DNA from: Pseudomonas lini
Lineage (GTDB): Bacteria; Pseudomonadota; Gammaproteobacteria; Pseudomonadales; Pseudomonadaceae
Assembly (NCBI RefSeq): GCF_964063345.1
Contig: NZ_OZ061318.1
Coordinates: 3,658,001-3,722,000, forward strand
DNA length: 64,000 nt
Direction: 5' to 3'
The notes beneath the pieces were generated by a model. The model had not been told where the DNA came from, searched no databases, and was given only the letters and a program-made list of their open reading frames with translations. Of the stretch, positions 51,237 through 59,168 are shown one piece after another. Position 1 is the first letter of the stretch; each line of letters opens with the position of its first letter. A program made the translations under genes and the position numbers.

Positions 51237-52092
51237 TGAGATCGAAAACAGTAAATATAAATTGTTAGGGTTTGAAAATACTAAAAGTCTAGCTGTTATT
51301 ATGGTGATCTCTACAGGGAGGGTTGTAAAGTTAAAGTTAGGTGATCTGTTGAAAAGTGAAGTGCTGGATAATTTAAATAAAGGGGAGATAAAGGATGTGT
51401 ACAGAAAATTTTATTCCGGTGGGGCTGCATTAACCGCATATGAAGTAAATGATCGTCATGAACGGTCTTGGATGACTTACGTAGTTCTCAATTTGGCTTT
51501 ATTTGCGCTTTATGTTTTCACGAACGTTGCTGCCACAAAACTTGTTTATTTAGAGCGATTTGATGTTGTGGTTACTCCGGGCGTGTTTCTATATCCGCTG
51601 ACGTTTTTAATAGTCGATTTGTTGAATGAGTCTTATGGTCTTAGACTTGCAAAAAAAGCTATATTGTTTGCTTTTGCAAGTAATGCTTTTATCATCGTTT
51701 TGCTCAGTATCACCAGCTACCTCCCAGGTTTACCCAGTTGGAAACTTGATATGCACTATGGCGAGGTTGTTGGTCATGTTTCGTCTGTGTTAGTCGCATC
51801 CTCTATTTCTTTTCTTTTTTCCGAATATGTTAACTCTTATTTGTTGTGTAAAATAAAAGAGCTCACGAACTCCAGATTTCTATTTTTGCGAGTGTTTTTT
51901 AGTACTTTTTTTGCGGTGATAATAGATAGCTTTATTTTCTGCTTTATTGCGTTTTATGGCACCATGTCAAATGGTGACATACTTAATATAATCTATCTTC
52001 AGATAGCTATAAAAATGTGTTTCGCTGTTTTTAATATCTTGCCCGCTTACGGAGCAAGGTCGTTGTTTAAAAAATATATAGCTGGGGCCTAA
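51223..52092 (+). CDS. Queuosine-precursor transporter (YhhQ/VUT family) with N-terminal extension
   Basis: 289-residue inner-membrane carrier. Residues about 82-285 match the YhhQ family: six hydrophobic segments, FTNVAATKLV, GVFLYPLTFLIVDLLNESYG and a late FAVFNILPAYGARSLF. E. coli YhhQ (about 220 residues) takes up preQ0/preQ1. The first 80 residues are an extra soluble part (KYKLLGFENTKSLAVIMVIS, then KLKLGDLLKSEVLDNL) not expected in the family. AGAGGAGAGG before the start is an excellent ribosome site, and the gene overlaps the regulator gene, so the two are coupled. AT-rich like its partner. Confidence 0.86.
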   Translation: MVGDNEIENSKYKLLGFENTKSLAVIMVISTGRVVKLKLGDLLKSEVLDNLNKGEIKDVYRKFYSGGAALTAYEVNDRHERSWMTYVVLNLALFALYVFTNVAATKLVYLERFDVVVTPGVFLYPLTFLIVDLLNESYGLRLAKKAILFAFASNAFIIVLLSITSYLPGLPSWKLDMHYGEVVGHVSSVLVASSISFLFSEYVNSYLLCKIKELTNSRFLFLRVFFSTFFAVIIDSFIFCFIAFYGTMSNGDILNIIYLQIAIKMCFAVFNILPAYGARSLFKKYIAGA

Positions 52093-52112
52093 TCTGCATA
52101 GAAATGGAGGTG

Positions 52113-52137
52113 AGCTGGGCTGTCAATAGCCCGCTCC
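52113..52137. other. Imperfect hairpin between convergent transporter and queC genes
   Basis: GAGC-T-GGGCT pairs with AGCCC-GCTC around GTCAAT. No T-run follows on either strand, so terminator function is doubtful. Confidence 0.4.
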
Positions 52138-52155
52138 CCTGTAGTATGTTGTTCT

Positions 52156-52848
52156 TTATAATTCCAGTTTTATTTTTAGACTGTTAGTGATCTCTGTTCT
52201 GTTTGCCATAAATGCCTTCAACCCTTTTGCGCGAAGATTACAAGCATCACAATTGGCGCACCCACTTCCCTTAATTCCGTTATAACAAGACAATGTGTGC
52301 TCGCGGATCAAGTCCAATTTTTTGTAGTGATCGGCCAAGGCCCAAGTCTCTGCCTTGTTCAGCCACATAAGCGGGGTTTCAATGTGCAGCTTATAGTCCA
52401 TTCCCAATTCAATGGCATTATTCAGCGTCTTGATAAACTCATCCCGACAATCCGGATAGCCAGAGAAATCTGTTTCACAAACACCCGTGATTACAGTTTC
52501 AGCACGCACTTGATAGGCATAAATAGAGGCCAAGGTTAAAAATAGTATATTTCTGCCTGGTACGAAAGTGTTTGGCACGTCCCCAGAACTGTTTGTGGTT
52601 TGGACTGGAATGTTATCTCTGGTTAAGCTGCTAATGGTCAGCTCGTTCAGTAGTGATGTGTCTAGTACTTTGTGCACTGTCACCCCAAGCTTCTTTGAGA
52701 GCTGTTGCGCCACTTCAATCTCTGCGCGATGGCGCTGACCATAGTCAAACGTAATGCAGTGTATTTCATCATAAGTTTGCAAAGCATGGATCAAGCAGGT
52801 TGTTGAGTCTTGTCCACCACTGAAAACGACGACTGCCTTGTTATTCAT
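52156..52848 (-). CDS. queC: QueC, 7-cyano-7-deazaguanine synthase, enterobacterial type
   Basis: Converts carboxy-deazaguanine, ATP and ammonia to preQ0, the precursor of queuosine. The frame runs further upstream, but [19 protein letters not shown] at 52848 is the family start, giving 230 residues. PP-loop SGGQDS (10-15), [23 protein letters not shown], and zinc ligands [16 protein letters not shown] near 188-203. It matches E. coli QueC as I remember it, whereas the core pseudomonad QueC has a LLSGGLDSAT-type loop; so this is likely a second, imported copy. It converges on the transporter gene across 63 bases. Confidence 0.92.
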   Translation of the reverse strand: MNNKAVVVFSGGQDSTTCLIHALQTYDEIHCITFDYGQRHRAEIEVAQQLSKKLGVTVHKVLDTSLLNELTISSLTRDNIPVQTTNSSGDVPNTFVPGRNILFLTLASIYAYQVRAETVITGVCETDFSGYPDCRDEFIKTLNNAIELGMDYKLHIETPLMWLNKAETWALADHYKKLDLIREHTLSCYNGIKGSGCANCDACNLRAKGLKAFMANRTEITNSLKIKLEL

Positions 52849-53184
52849 TCTTTTTTCATCCTTGGGGTAATCCCGACATGTAACTGAGACATTGACCCTA
52901 CCGCGAAGCTTAAGGTCTCGCTGTGGGACGTTTCCGAAATGACAGACGGCGCTTTCCTTAGTTTTATTTCTTCGCTGGGTGCGCCCCTTTGGCAAAGCCG
53001 TCTTCGTGGGATCGGAGTGGTTGAATTACGGTTTGTGCTGGTGACTACGGAATATTGCGGCATGGCCTACAAATGCATCAGAAACCACCGACTTGTGTGC
53101 TTTCCTGGTCCTGGGTAACTTTATTGTCAGTGTTACTACTCGGAAATTTCAGGAAGCGAAGTTTATCCGAAGGCACCAACAGGA
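52849..53184. other. Gene-free region upstream of queC
   Basis: 336 bases with no credible gene. On the minus strand the leader of queC contains AAATAAAACTAAGG (52956-52969), similar to the 3' tail of preQ1-I riboswitches, but the pairing partner expected upstream is missing. AAGGA nine bases before the queC ATG is its ribosome site. Nothing recognisable as the toxin partner of the broken antitoxin gene is present. Confidence 0.5.
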
Positions 53185-53394
53185 ATGAAAACCATGACCG
53201 AACAATTCAGTCGATGGGACTCCGCTGACTACCTCAAAACAGAGGAGGAGAGGACTGAATATCTAGAAGTTTGCATGGATGCAATGAGAGGCGATTTGAA
53301 GTTTATGGCCAAAGTGCTTGAGACGATTGAGCGTGCTCGCAGCAGGGATAGATTCTTGAACGGTACTAGCCGCGTTCCCGAAAGGGGCTTGTAA
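53185..53394 (+). pseudogene. Truncated HigA-like addiction-module antidote gene
   Basis: The first 50 residues (FSRWDSADYLKTEEERTEYL, EVCMDAMRGDLKFMAKVLE, TIERARS) follow the N-terminal pattern of the HI1420-type antidote family, which normally has about 95-100 residues ending in a helix-turn-helix with TGLSRE, LYKAL and GNP motifs. Here that half is lost: the frame runs into RDRFLNGTSRVPERGL and stops. Short out-of-frame blocks after the stop (SEDPG, then PA) could be remnants. No toxin gene is seen beside it. Decay by frameshift is an inference; a short functional variant is less likely. Confidence 0.62.
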
Positions 53395-53469
53395 GACTCT
53401 GAGGATCCTGGTTAACCAGCCATCGCAGAGCCAGACAGGTAAAGGGCGATGACAACCCGACCTGTTTGT

Positions 53470-53500
53470 AAAAAGGGCGCCGAAAGGCGCCCTTTGTCGT
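53470..53500 (-). terminator. Terminator at the end of the aryl-polyene-type operon
   Basis: Perfect ten-base-pair AAAGGGCGCC/GGCGCCCTTT stem with a tetraloop, followed on the minus strand by TTTTTAC. It lies 15 bases beyond the stop codon of the lipoprotein gene. Confidence 0.9.
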
Positions 53501-53514
53501 TTCGCACGACTGCC

Positions 53515-54318
53515 TCAGTCGACGTGCGCCAAATCACCACGCAACGCTACGCTGGATACCACCAGCCCGGCGCGGCACTGGAATTTTTCGGTGTCTTTGT
53601 AGAGGTCGCGCTTGTCGACACTGGCGATGTTGATCACCGCGTTTGCATCGGCTTTCTTCGCAGCGTCCTGCAAGGTCGCCAGGGCCGATTGCAGGGCCCA
53701 GAAGCAGGCGTCCTGATCCGATTTATTGGAGCCGTTGGTCTTGCGACTGCTGCTCACGGTGTCGAGTTTTCGCACCTGCTTGGGCAAGGTTTCACCGGCC
53801 AGGTAGAACTTGACGCTACCGTCCAGCAGGCCGGCGTCGGTGGCACGTTTTACGCCTTCGCGAAAACTCAGATAGGTCGGCTCTTCGGCGCCTTGCTTGA
53901 TGATGCCCAGTTCGTTGACCTGCTCGATGGTTGGATCGAAGGACAGCTCTTTGAGGACGTTGTCACGCAGTTTGTTGACCCAGCGGTTGTAGTTGCCGTG
54001 GATCTTGCCGTTCTTGTAGTCCAGGCCGTAGCTGCTGCGGTAGTCGATTTCGAACGAGGTCGGGGTGAACGGGATATCGACTTCGGCGTGGTGCCGGCCA
54101 CGCACGGTGATGGCGGCCTTGATCATGCCCGGACGTACCGATTGCACGACCCATTCGCGGTCATTCAGGGCGGTGACGATGGCGCGGCTCATCTGCGATT
54201 GGGTGAAACCCAGGTCGGCGGAAAAGTCTTCCTTGGCGTTATACACCGGCTTGCTGGTACAGCCGCCCAGCACAAAGGCCAGGGCCAGCAAGGCGACGAT
54301 GCGGTGAAACTGAGTCAT
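53515..54318 (-). CDS. Two-part lipoprotein at the end of the polyene operon
   Basis: 267 residues from ATG 54318 (GGAG eight bases upstream; a GTG at 54327 is the alternative). Lipobox LGGC near residue 20. Residues about 25-135 form one domain (SQMSRAIVTALNDREWVVQ, then KAAITVRGRHHAEVDIPFT). Residues about 155-267 resemble a family of small secreted Pseudomonas proteins usually mislabelled as excinuclease subunits: SVKFYLAGETLP, RKTNGSNKSDQDACFWAL, DANAVINIAS and ECHAG-like FQCRAGLV. No function is known to me. It lies 25 bases after the ketosynthase gene, with the operon terminator behind it. Confidence 0.75.
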   Translation of the reverse strand: MTQFHRIVALLALAFVLGGCTSKPVYNAKEDFSADLGFTQSQMSRAIVTALNDREWVVQSVRPGMIKAAITVRGRHHAEVDIPFTPTSFEIDYRSSYGLDYKNGKIHGNYNRWVNKLRDNVLKELSFDPTIEQVNELGIIKQGAEEPTYLSFREGVKRATDAGLLDGSVKFYLAGETLPKQVRKLDTVSSSRKTNGSNKSDQDACFWALQSALATLQDAAKKADANAVINIASVDKRDLYKDTEKFQCRAGLVVSSVALRGDLAHVD

Positions 54319-54343
54319 TCCCTTCACTCCATAAGTGGTTAGG

Positions 54344-55570
54344 TCAGTGCCAGCGGCGGAAAATCAACGAGGTGTTAACCCCACCAAAAGCGAAATTGTT
54401 GTTCATCACGTACTCATTGCTCATCTGCCGGAATTCACCGCGCAGGTAATCGAGCTTGCCGCACTGCGGATCGATCTCATCGAGGTTAAAAGTATGTACG
54501 TACCGGTCGCGGTTCATCATTTCGATGCTGAACCAGGACTCCAGCGCGCCGCAGGCTCCCAGAGTGTGACCGAGGAAACTCTTCTGTGAACTGATCGGCA
54601 TGTGTTCGCCGAACAACGCGCTGGTTGCCAGTGTTTCGGCAATGTCGCCCTGTTCTGTAGCGGTGCCATGACCATTTACATAACCGATGGCGGTCGGTTC
54701 GAGCCCGGCGTCTTCCAGCGCCAGCTCCATGGCCCGGCGCATGGTGAGCTGCTCCGGGCGGGTGGCGTGCTGACCGTCGGCGTTGCTGCCGAAACCGACG
54801 ATCTCGGCATGGATATGTGCGCCGCGTGCCAAGGCGTGTTCGAGCTCTTCGAGCACCAGCATGCCGCCGCCTTCACCAATTACCAGGCCATCGCGGCCGG
54901 AGTCGTAAGGGCGAGGGCTGGTTTGCGGGGCATCGTTTTTCAGGCTGGTGGCATAGAGCGCATCGAACACCATGGCTTCGGTCGGGCACAGCTCTTCGGC
55001 ACCGCCGGCGAGCATCAGCGGCAGACGGCCGAACTTGATCGATTCGTAGGCATAACCGATGCCCTGGCTGCCGCTGGTGCAGGCGCTGGAGGTCGGGATC
55101 AGCCGGCCAGTGAGGCCGAAGAAGATGCTGATATTCGCCGCCGTGGTGTGCGGCATCATCCGCACGTAGGAGTTGGCGTTCAAGCCTTCGGCCACTGAGT
55201 TGAGCAGCATTTTGCCGAACGCCTTGATCTCGTCGGTGCTGCCGGTGGACGAGCCGCAGGAAACGCCCATGCGCCCGTCCTTGATCGACTCGTCACCCAG
55301 CAGACCGGCGTCCGCCAACGCTTGCTCAGCAGCACCAACAGCGAGCCGCGAGACGCGGCCCATGCTGCGCAGCTGCTTGCGGGTCCAGTGGCTCGGCACT
55401 TTGAAGTCATCGATCGGTCCGGCCAGACGCGTGTTGAGTTCGGTAAAACGATCCCACTCGTCCATGCGGCGAATGCCGCTGCGGTTGGCCGCGAAGTTGC
55501 CGGCGATGGTGTCCCAGTCGCTGCCCAGTGAGGTGATGCCGGCCATGCCGGTGACGACGACGCGCTTCAT
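54344..55570 (-). CDS. Beta-ketoacyl-ACP synthase (ApeR-like)
   Basis: FabF-type condensing enzyme of 408 residues. ATG 55570 follows GGAGG at nine bases; the GTG at 55576 is rejected. Active residues: Cys in SSACTSGS, His in GHGTATEQ, and His in FLGHTLGACGA, so it is catalytically complete. It overlaps the ketoreductase stop by one base. The order ketosynthase-dehydratase-ketoreductase-ketosynthase is that of apeO-P-Q-R in aryl-polyene clusters; the assignment to apeR rests on that order. Confidence 0.9.
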   Translation of the reverse strand: MKRVVVTGMAGITSLGSDWDTIAGNFAANRSGIRRMDEWDRFTELNTRLAGPIDDFKVPSHWTRKQLRSMGRVSRLAVGAAEQALADAGLLGDESIKDGRMGVSCGSSTGSTDEIKAFGKMLLNSVAEGLNANSYVRMMPHTTAANISIFFGLTGRLIPTSSACTSGSQGIGYAYESIKFGRLPLMLAGGAEELCPTEAMVFDALYATSLKNDAPQTSPRPYDSGRDGLVIGEGGGMLVLEELEHALARGAHIHAEIVGFGSNADGQHATRPEQLTMRRAMELALEDAGLEPTAIGYVNGHGTATEQGDIAETLATSALFGEHMPISSQKSFLGHTLGACGALESWFSIEMMNRDRYVHTFNLDEIDPQCGKLDYLRGEFRQMSNEYVMNNNFAFGGVNTSLIFRRWH

Positions 55571-56298
55571 CAGCACAGGCCTCCGTTGACGGCCAGAACC
55601 TGCCGGGTGATGTACGACGCTTCCGCCGACATCAGGAAATTCACCGCACCAGCCACCTCTTCCGGGGTGCCCATGCGTTGTGCGGGGATCATTTTCATCA
55701 GTTCTTCCACCGGCACGTTTTCGTCGAGCATCGCCGTGTCGATCAGGCCGGGTGCGACACAGTTAACCGTGATTTTGCGTTTGCCCAGTTCAATCGCCAG
55801 CGCCTTGGCTGCGCCGATCAAACCGGCCTTGGAGGCGCTGTAATTGACCTGGCCGCGATTGCCGATCAACCCGGAAACAGAGGTGATGCAGACAATCCGT
55901 CCGGCGGCGCGACGACGGATCATCGGCATCATCACCGGGTGTAGCACGTTGTAGAAACCGTCGAGATTGGTGCGCATCACCAAATCCCAATCCTCTTCAC
56001 TCAGGGCTGGAAAAGCACCGTCGCGGGTCAGGCCGGCGTTGAGCACCACGCCGTAATAGGCGCCGTGGGTTTCGACATCGGCTTCAAGAATAGCTTTGCA
56101 ACGGCCACGGTCGGACACGTCGAATTGCAGGATGCGAGCGTTGCGGCCCAGAGCCTCGACTTCGGCCTTGACGGCTTCGGCGTCCGCAAGGCCGCTGCGG
56201 CAGTGCAACACGATGTCGTGCCCAGCCTGGGCCAGACGCAATGCAATGGCGCGGCCGATACCACGGCTGGAGCCGGTGACCAGTACGGATTCAGTCAT
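55570..56298 (-). CDS. 3-oxoacyl-ACP reductase (FabG/ApeQ-like)
   Basis: Short-chain dehydrogenase of 242 residues that reduces the beta-keto group during chain extension. NADPH motif TGSSRGIGRAIA, catalytic Ser in ITSVSG, and YSASKAG for Tyr/Lys; VNCVAPGLIDTAM follows. ATG 56298 is preceded by AAGGAG at seven bases. Coupled on both sides by short overlaps. Confidence 0.92.
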   Translation of the reverse strand: MTESVLVTGSSRGIGRAIALRLAQAGHDIVLHCRSGLADAEAVKAEVEALGRNARILQFDVSDRGRCKAILEADVETHGAYYGVVLNAGLTRDGAFPALSEEDWDLVMRTNLDGFYNVLHPVMMPMIRRRAAGRIVCITSVSGLIGNRGQVNYSASKAGLIGAAKALAIELGKRKITVNCVAPGLIDTAMLDENVPVEELMKMIPAQRMGTPEEVAGAVNFLMSAEASYITRQVLAVNGGLC

Positions 56299-56756
56299 CA
56301 CTCGACTCCTTGGGGTTCATGAAGATATTGCGCGGCCTGAGGCGGGCGGAACACGTTCAGCCGGGCAGTGGCGTGGATGCCGGGGGCGGTGAGGTGGCAT
56401 TCGAACACACCCATGCCGTTGTCGTCTTCCAGCGAGCGTATCCCATGGATGGTCAACTCGGTGCCCGCGGGGAAATGTTCCACGTTGCATTCGAATTTAC
56501 GGGTGCCGAGCAGGAAACCCAGTTCCACCGCATTGCCTTTCTGACGCGCATGGCAGCCGGCGTACGCGGCGACGCTCTGGGCCATCAGCTCGATGCCGAC
56601 CCAGGCCGGCAGGCTGCCGTCGGGGCGATTGAACAGGCCGTCGGGTTTGACGGTGAGTCGGGTGTGAATCTGCTCGTCATCGAACGACAGGATTTGCTCA
56701 ATGAGGATCATGTCACCGGCATGCGGCAGCAGTTCGGCGAGCGGCCAGGTAATCAT
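56298..56756 (-). CDS. Hotdog-fold 3-hydroxyacyl-ACP dehydratase (ApeP-like)
   Basis: 152-residue FabA/FabZ-like protein. LLPHAGDMILIE carries the catalytic His, and LPAWVGIELMAQSVAAYAG the acidic residue and central helix. In aryl-polyene pathways a dehydratase of this kind makes the conjugated double bonds. Overlaps the upstream ketosynthase gene by four bases. Confidence 0.88.
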   Translation of the reverse strand: MITWPLAELLPHAGDMILIEQILSFDDEQIHTRLTVKPDGLFNRPDGSLPAWVGIELMAQSVAAYAGCHARQKGNAVELGFLLGTRKFECNVEHFPAGTELTIHGIRSLEDDNGMGVFECHLTAPGIHATARLNVFRPPQAAQYLHEPQGVE

Positions 56757-57949
56757 GGAGCGTCTCCGATAATCAGGCTGACGTTATTGCCACCGAAGGC
56801 AAAGGAATTGCTCATCAGATAGCGAGGTGCAATGGACGTCAGGTGGTCGGTCGGGGTCACCCAATCCAGGGCCGGCAATTCGGGGTCGGGCTGGCCGTCC
56901 CAGATGTGGGGCGGCAGGGATTGCTCGCGGTTGTCCGCGCTCAGGCTCAACCAGCAGAACGCTGCTTCCAGGGCACCGGCAGCGCCGAGGGTATGGCCGG
57001 TCATCGGTTTGGTCGACGAGCAGGGCACGCCTTGCGGGAATAGCGTCGTCACGGCCAGGCTTTCCATCGCGTCGTTGTGTTGGGTGGCGGTGCCGTGCAG
57101 GTTCAGGTAACCGATCTGCTGCGGTTGCAGGCCTGCGCGGCTCAAGGCTTTGCGCATCGCTTGCAGGGCGCCACGGCCGGTCGGTTCCGGCGCGGAAATA
57201 TGGTGTGCATCGGAGCTGGCGCCACTGCCGAGCAGGGCAATCGGTTGGCTGTTGCCGGCATTTTTGCTCATCAGAAACAGCACCGCCGCTTCGCCGATAT
57301 TGATACCGTTGCGGTTTGCCGAAAACGGGTTGCAGCGCTGTTCGGACACCGCTTCCAGGGCCGAGAAGCCGTTGAGGGTCAGCTTGCACAAACTGTCGAC
57401 ACCGCCGCACAACACGGCGTCGCACATGCCCAGGTCGAGCAGTCGTTGGGCACTCATCAGCGCGCGGGCGCTGGAGGTACAGGCGGTGGAAATGACATAG
57501 GCCGGGCCGCTCAATTGCAGCCAGTCGGCGAGAAACGTCGCCGGCGCGCCGAGTTCCTGTTGCTGATAGTCATAATCGGCGGGGAACTGATGCTCTCGGA
57601 TGTAATGGGTCAGACCGCTGCTGGCCTCGTGAATGCCCGAGGTGCTGGTACCGAGAATGACGCCGATACGGTCGCGGCCGTAGGTCTGGATCGCCCGCTC
57701 GATGTCTTCGCGAATTTGCAGTGCAGCCTCCAGCAGCAACTGATTGTTGCGACTGCTTTGATGCGCCAGCTCAGCCGGAATCGGCGCCAGCTCACCACGC
57801 ACCGCCGCGACCGGCAGCGAGCGTTCCACGACCCAGCCAGCCTCGCTGCGCATGCCCGAGCAATCGCCGGCAAACAGGTTGCGGGCGACTTCCTGCTTGT
57901 CGCGGCCCAGGGCGCAGATCACCCCGAGGGCGTTCAGATAGGCCGTCAT
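56753..57949 (-). CDS. Beta-ketoacyl-ACP synthase (ApeO-like)
   Basis: 398-residue condensing enzyme. Cys in STACTSSARAL, His in HGTATQHND and His in MTGHTLGAAGALE are all present, so it is an active ketosynthase and not a chain-length factor. In E. coli the ApeO ketosynthase works with a separate chain-length factor (ApeC); no such factor is seen in this window. Starts within the stop of the DUF3261 gene. Confidence 0.9.
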   Translation of the reverse strand: MTAYLNALGVICALGRDKQEVARNLFAGDCSGMRSEAGWVVERSLPVAAVRGELAPIPAELAHQSSRNNQLLLEAALQIREDIERAIQTYGRDRIGVILGTSTSGIHEASSGLTHYIREHQFPADYDYQQQELGAPATFLADWLQLSGPAYVISTACTSSARALMSAQRLLDLGMCDAVLCGGVDSLCKLTLNGFSALEAVSEQRCNPFSANRNGINIGEAAVLFLMSKNAGNSQPIALLGSGASSDAHHISAPEPTGRGALQAMRKALSRAGLQPQQIGYLNLHGTATQHNDAMESLAVTTLFPQGVPCSSTKPMTGHTLGAAGALEAAFCWLSLSADNREQSLPPHIWDGQPDPELPALDWVTPTDHLTSIAPRYLMSNSFAFGGNNVSLIIGDAP

Positions 57950-58443
57950 GGCGTGTGCTCGCCTAACGGAGTGACGCGATAGTGCGGGCCTTGGGACACG
58001 TTCAATTCAAAGCTCAGTGGTTGTGAATAGCTTGGTTGTGAATAGCGGATGTTCCAGCGCGGTGACAAGGACCGTTGCCCGCCCTCCTGCCGGGCGGCGG
58101 GATAGTTGCTGTGCAACTCGCCCGCAGGGGTCAACGCAAACAATAAGGCAGCGAACAGCTCCCGGGCCTCCGGATTGGGCGGCAGCAGACCGTCGGCCTG
58201 CCATTGGCCATCGATCAGTTTCTGCCGTGCCACGGGAATCCCCAAAGGGTCCATCATCGACCAGCGAATGCTCGGGCCTTCACGCTGGATCACCAGCAGC
58301 CAGTCCTGACGTTGCTCGGCCATCTGCCGTTCGATGTGCAGTTGCAGCGGCAACGCCAGGTTCGGGGTTCGCTCGGGCAGCGGTGCCTGGCTGGCGCAAG
58401 CGCTCAGCAACAGGACACAACCCAGAAGCAGGAAACGGATCAT
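57946..58443 (-). CDS. DUF3261 lipoprotein
   Basis: 165-residue predicted outer-membrane lipoprotein, MIRFLLLGCVLLLSAC with the lipobox LSAC. A beta-rich body with DWLLVIQREGPSIRWSMMD and PLGIPVARQKLIDGQWQ. Proteins of this type are constant members of aryl-polyene clusters and are thought to help place the polyene lipid in the outer membrane; exact role unknown. ATG 58443 (GAAGGG eight bases before) overlaps the methyltransferase stop. Confidence 0.83.
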   Translation of the reverse strand: MIRFLLLGCVLLLSACASQAPLPERTPNLALPLQLHIERQMAEQRQDWLLVIQREGPSIRWSMMDPLGIPVARQKLIDGQWQADGLLPPNPEARELFAALLFALTPAGELHSNYPAARQEGGQRSLSPRWNIRYSQPSYSQPLSFELNVSQGPHYRVTPLGEHTP

Positions 58444-59168
58444 CAGGCACACCCTTCAAGGGGCTTGCGCGCGACTACATTGACCAGGGTTTCTTCCCGT
58501 TGGCCAAAGGGTTTCGGCTGGCGCAAGCCGAAGCGTTCGAGCAGGCCGAAATCCTTGGCGCGGCTCCACCACAAGTAAGGGTAAGACACGTTCTGCGGGC
58601 CGAATTCGAAACCCTGCCGACGAATCATGTCCAGGTAGCCGGCGGCACTTTTTTGCATGTGCATCGGGTGGCGGAACAGCCAGCGAATCACCCACGTATC
58701 AATGTAAGCCTCGGTGGACTCGGCGAACAGTAAATAGCCGCCCGGCTTGAGCACTCGATAGAACTCGGCCAAGGCCTGATCCTGCTCGACAAGGTGATGG
58801 AAGGTCTGATGACAGAACAACAGATCGACGCTGGCGTCCGGTATTTTGATGCTCGCGCAGTCACTGCCGATCAGCTCCACATCCATGCCCTGGCGGGCCG
58901 CTTCTTCGCCGCTCAGGCTCAGGCTGTGAGGGTCGGCATCCAGCCCGATCAGGCGCCGAGGCGCGAAGGTCTGGCGCAGGTACTGGAACGACTTGCCCTG
59001 GCCGCAACCGGCATCCAGTAATACCGGATCATCGGGCAACGGCGCGCTGAACAGATCGCGCAAGTCATTGATCGCCACGCGCAATACATGGTGCTGCCAG
59101 GTGTGACTGCGCAGGAACCAGAAACCAAAACGGGTCTCTTCGACATAGTTGTCGCTCAAATAACTCAT
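58443..59168 (-). CDS. SAM-dependent methyltransferase of the polyene cluster
   Basis: 241 residues with class I motifs: LLDAGCGQGKSFQYL, then LIGLDADPHSL, IGSDCASIKIPDASVDLLF, and FYRVLKPGGYLLFAES. Likely to methylate the aryl head group, as ApeB does in E. coli (family knowledge). ATG 59168 after AGGATCC; overlaps the FAD gene by four bases. Confidence 0.86.
   Translation of the reverse strand: MSYLSDNYVEETRFGFWFLRSHTWQHHVLRVAINDLRDLFSAPLPDDPVLLDAGCGQGKSFQYLRQTFAPRRLIGLDADPHSLSLSGEEAARQGMDVELIGSDCASIKIPDASVDLLFCHQTFHHLVEQDQALAEFYRVLKPGGYLLFAESTEAYIDTWVIRWLFRHPMHMQKSAAGYLDMIRRQGFEFGPQNVSYPYLWWSRAKDFGLLERFGLRQPKPFGQREETLVNVVARKPLEGCA

Noticed and set aside
52156..52848. QueC as part of a Qat or CBASS-type antiphage system
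   Set aside because: Those systems use QueC-like proteins with specific partners (ATPase, nuclease or cyclase genes). None is present here, and this protein has the complete motifs of an ordinary preQ0 synthase.
50595..52848. DNA 7-deazaguanine modification (Dpd-type) cluster
   Set aside because: No DpdA-like transglycosylase or other dpd genes occur in the window; only the precursor enzyme and a transporter are present.
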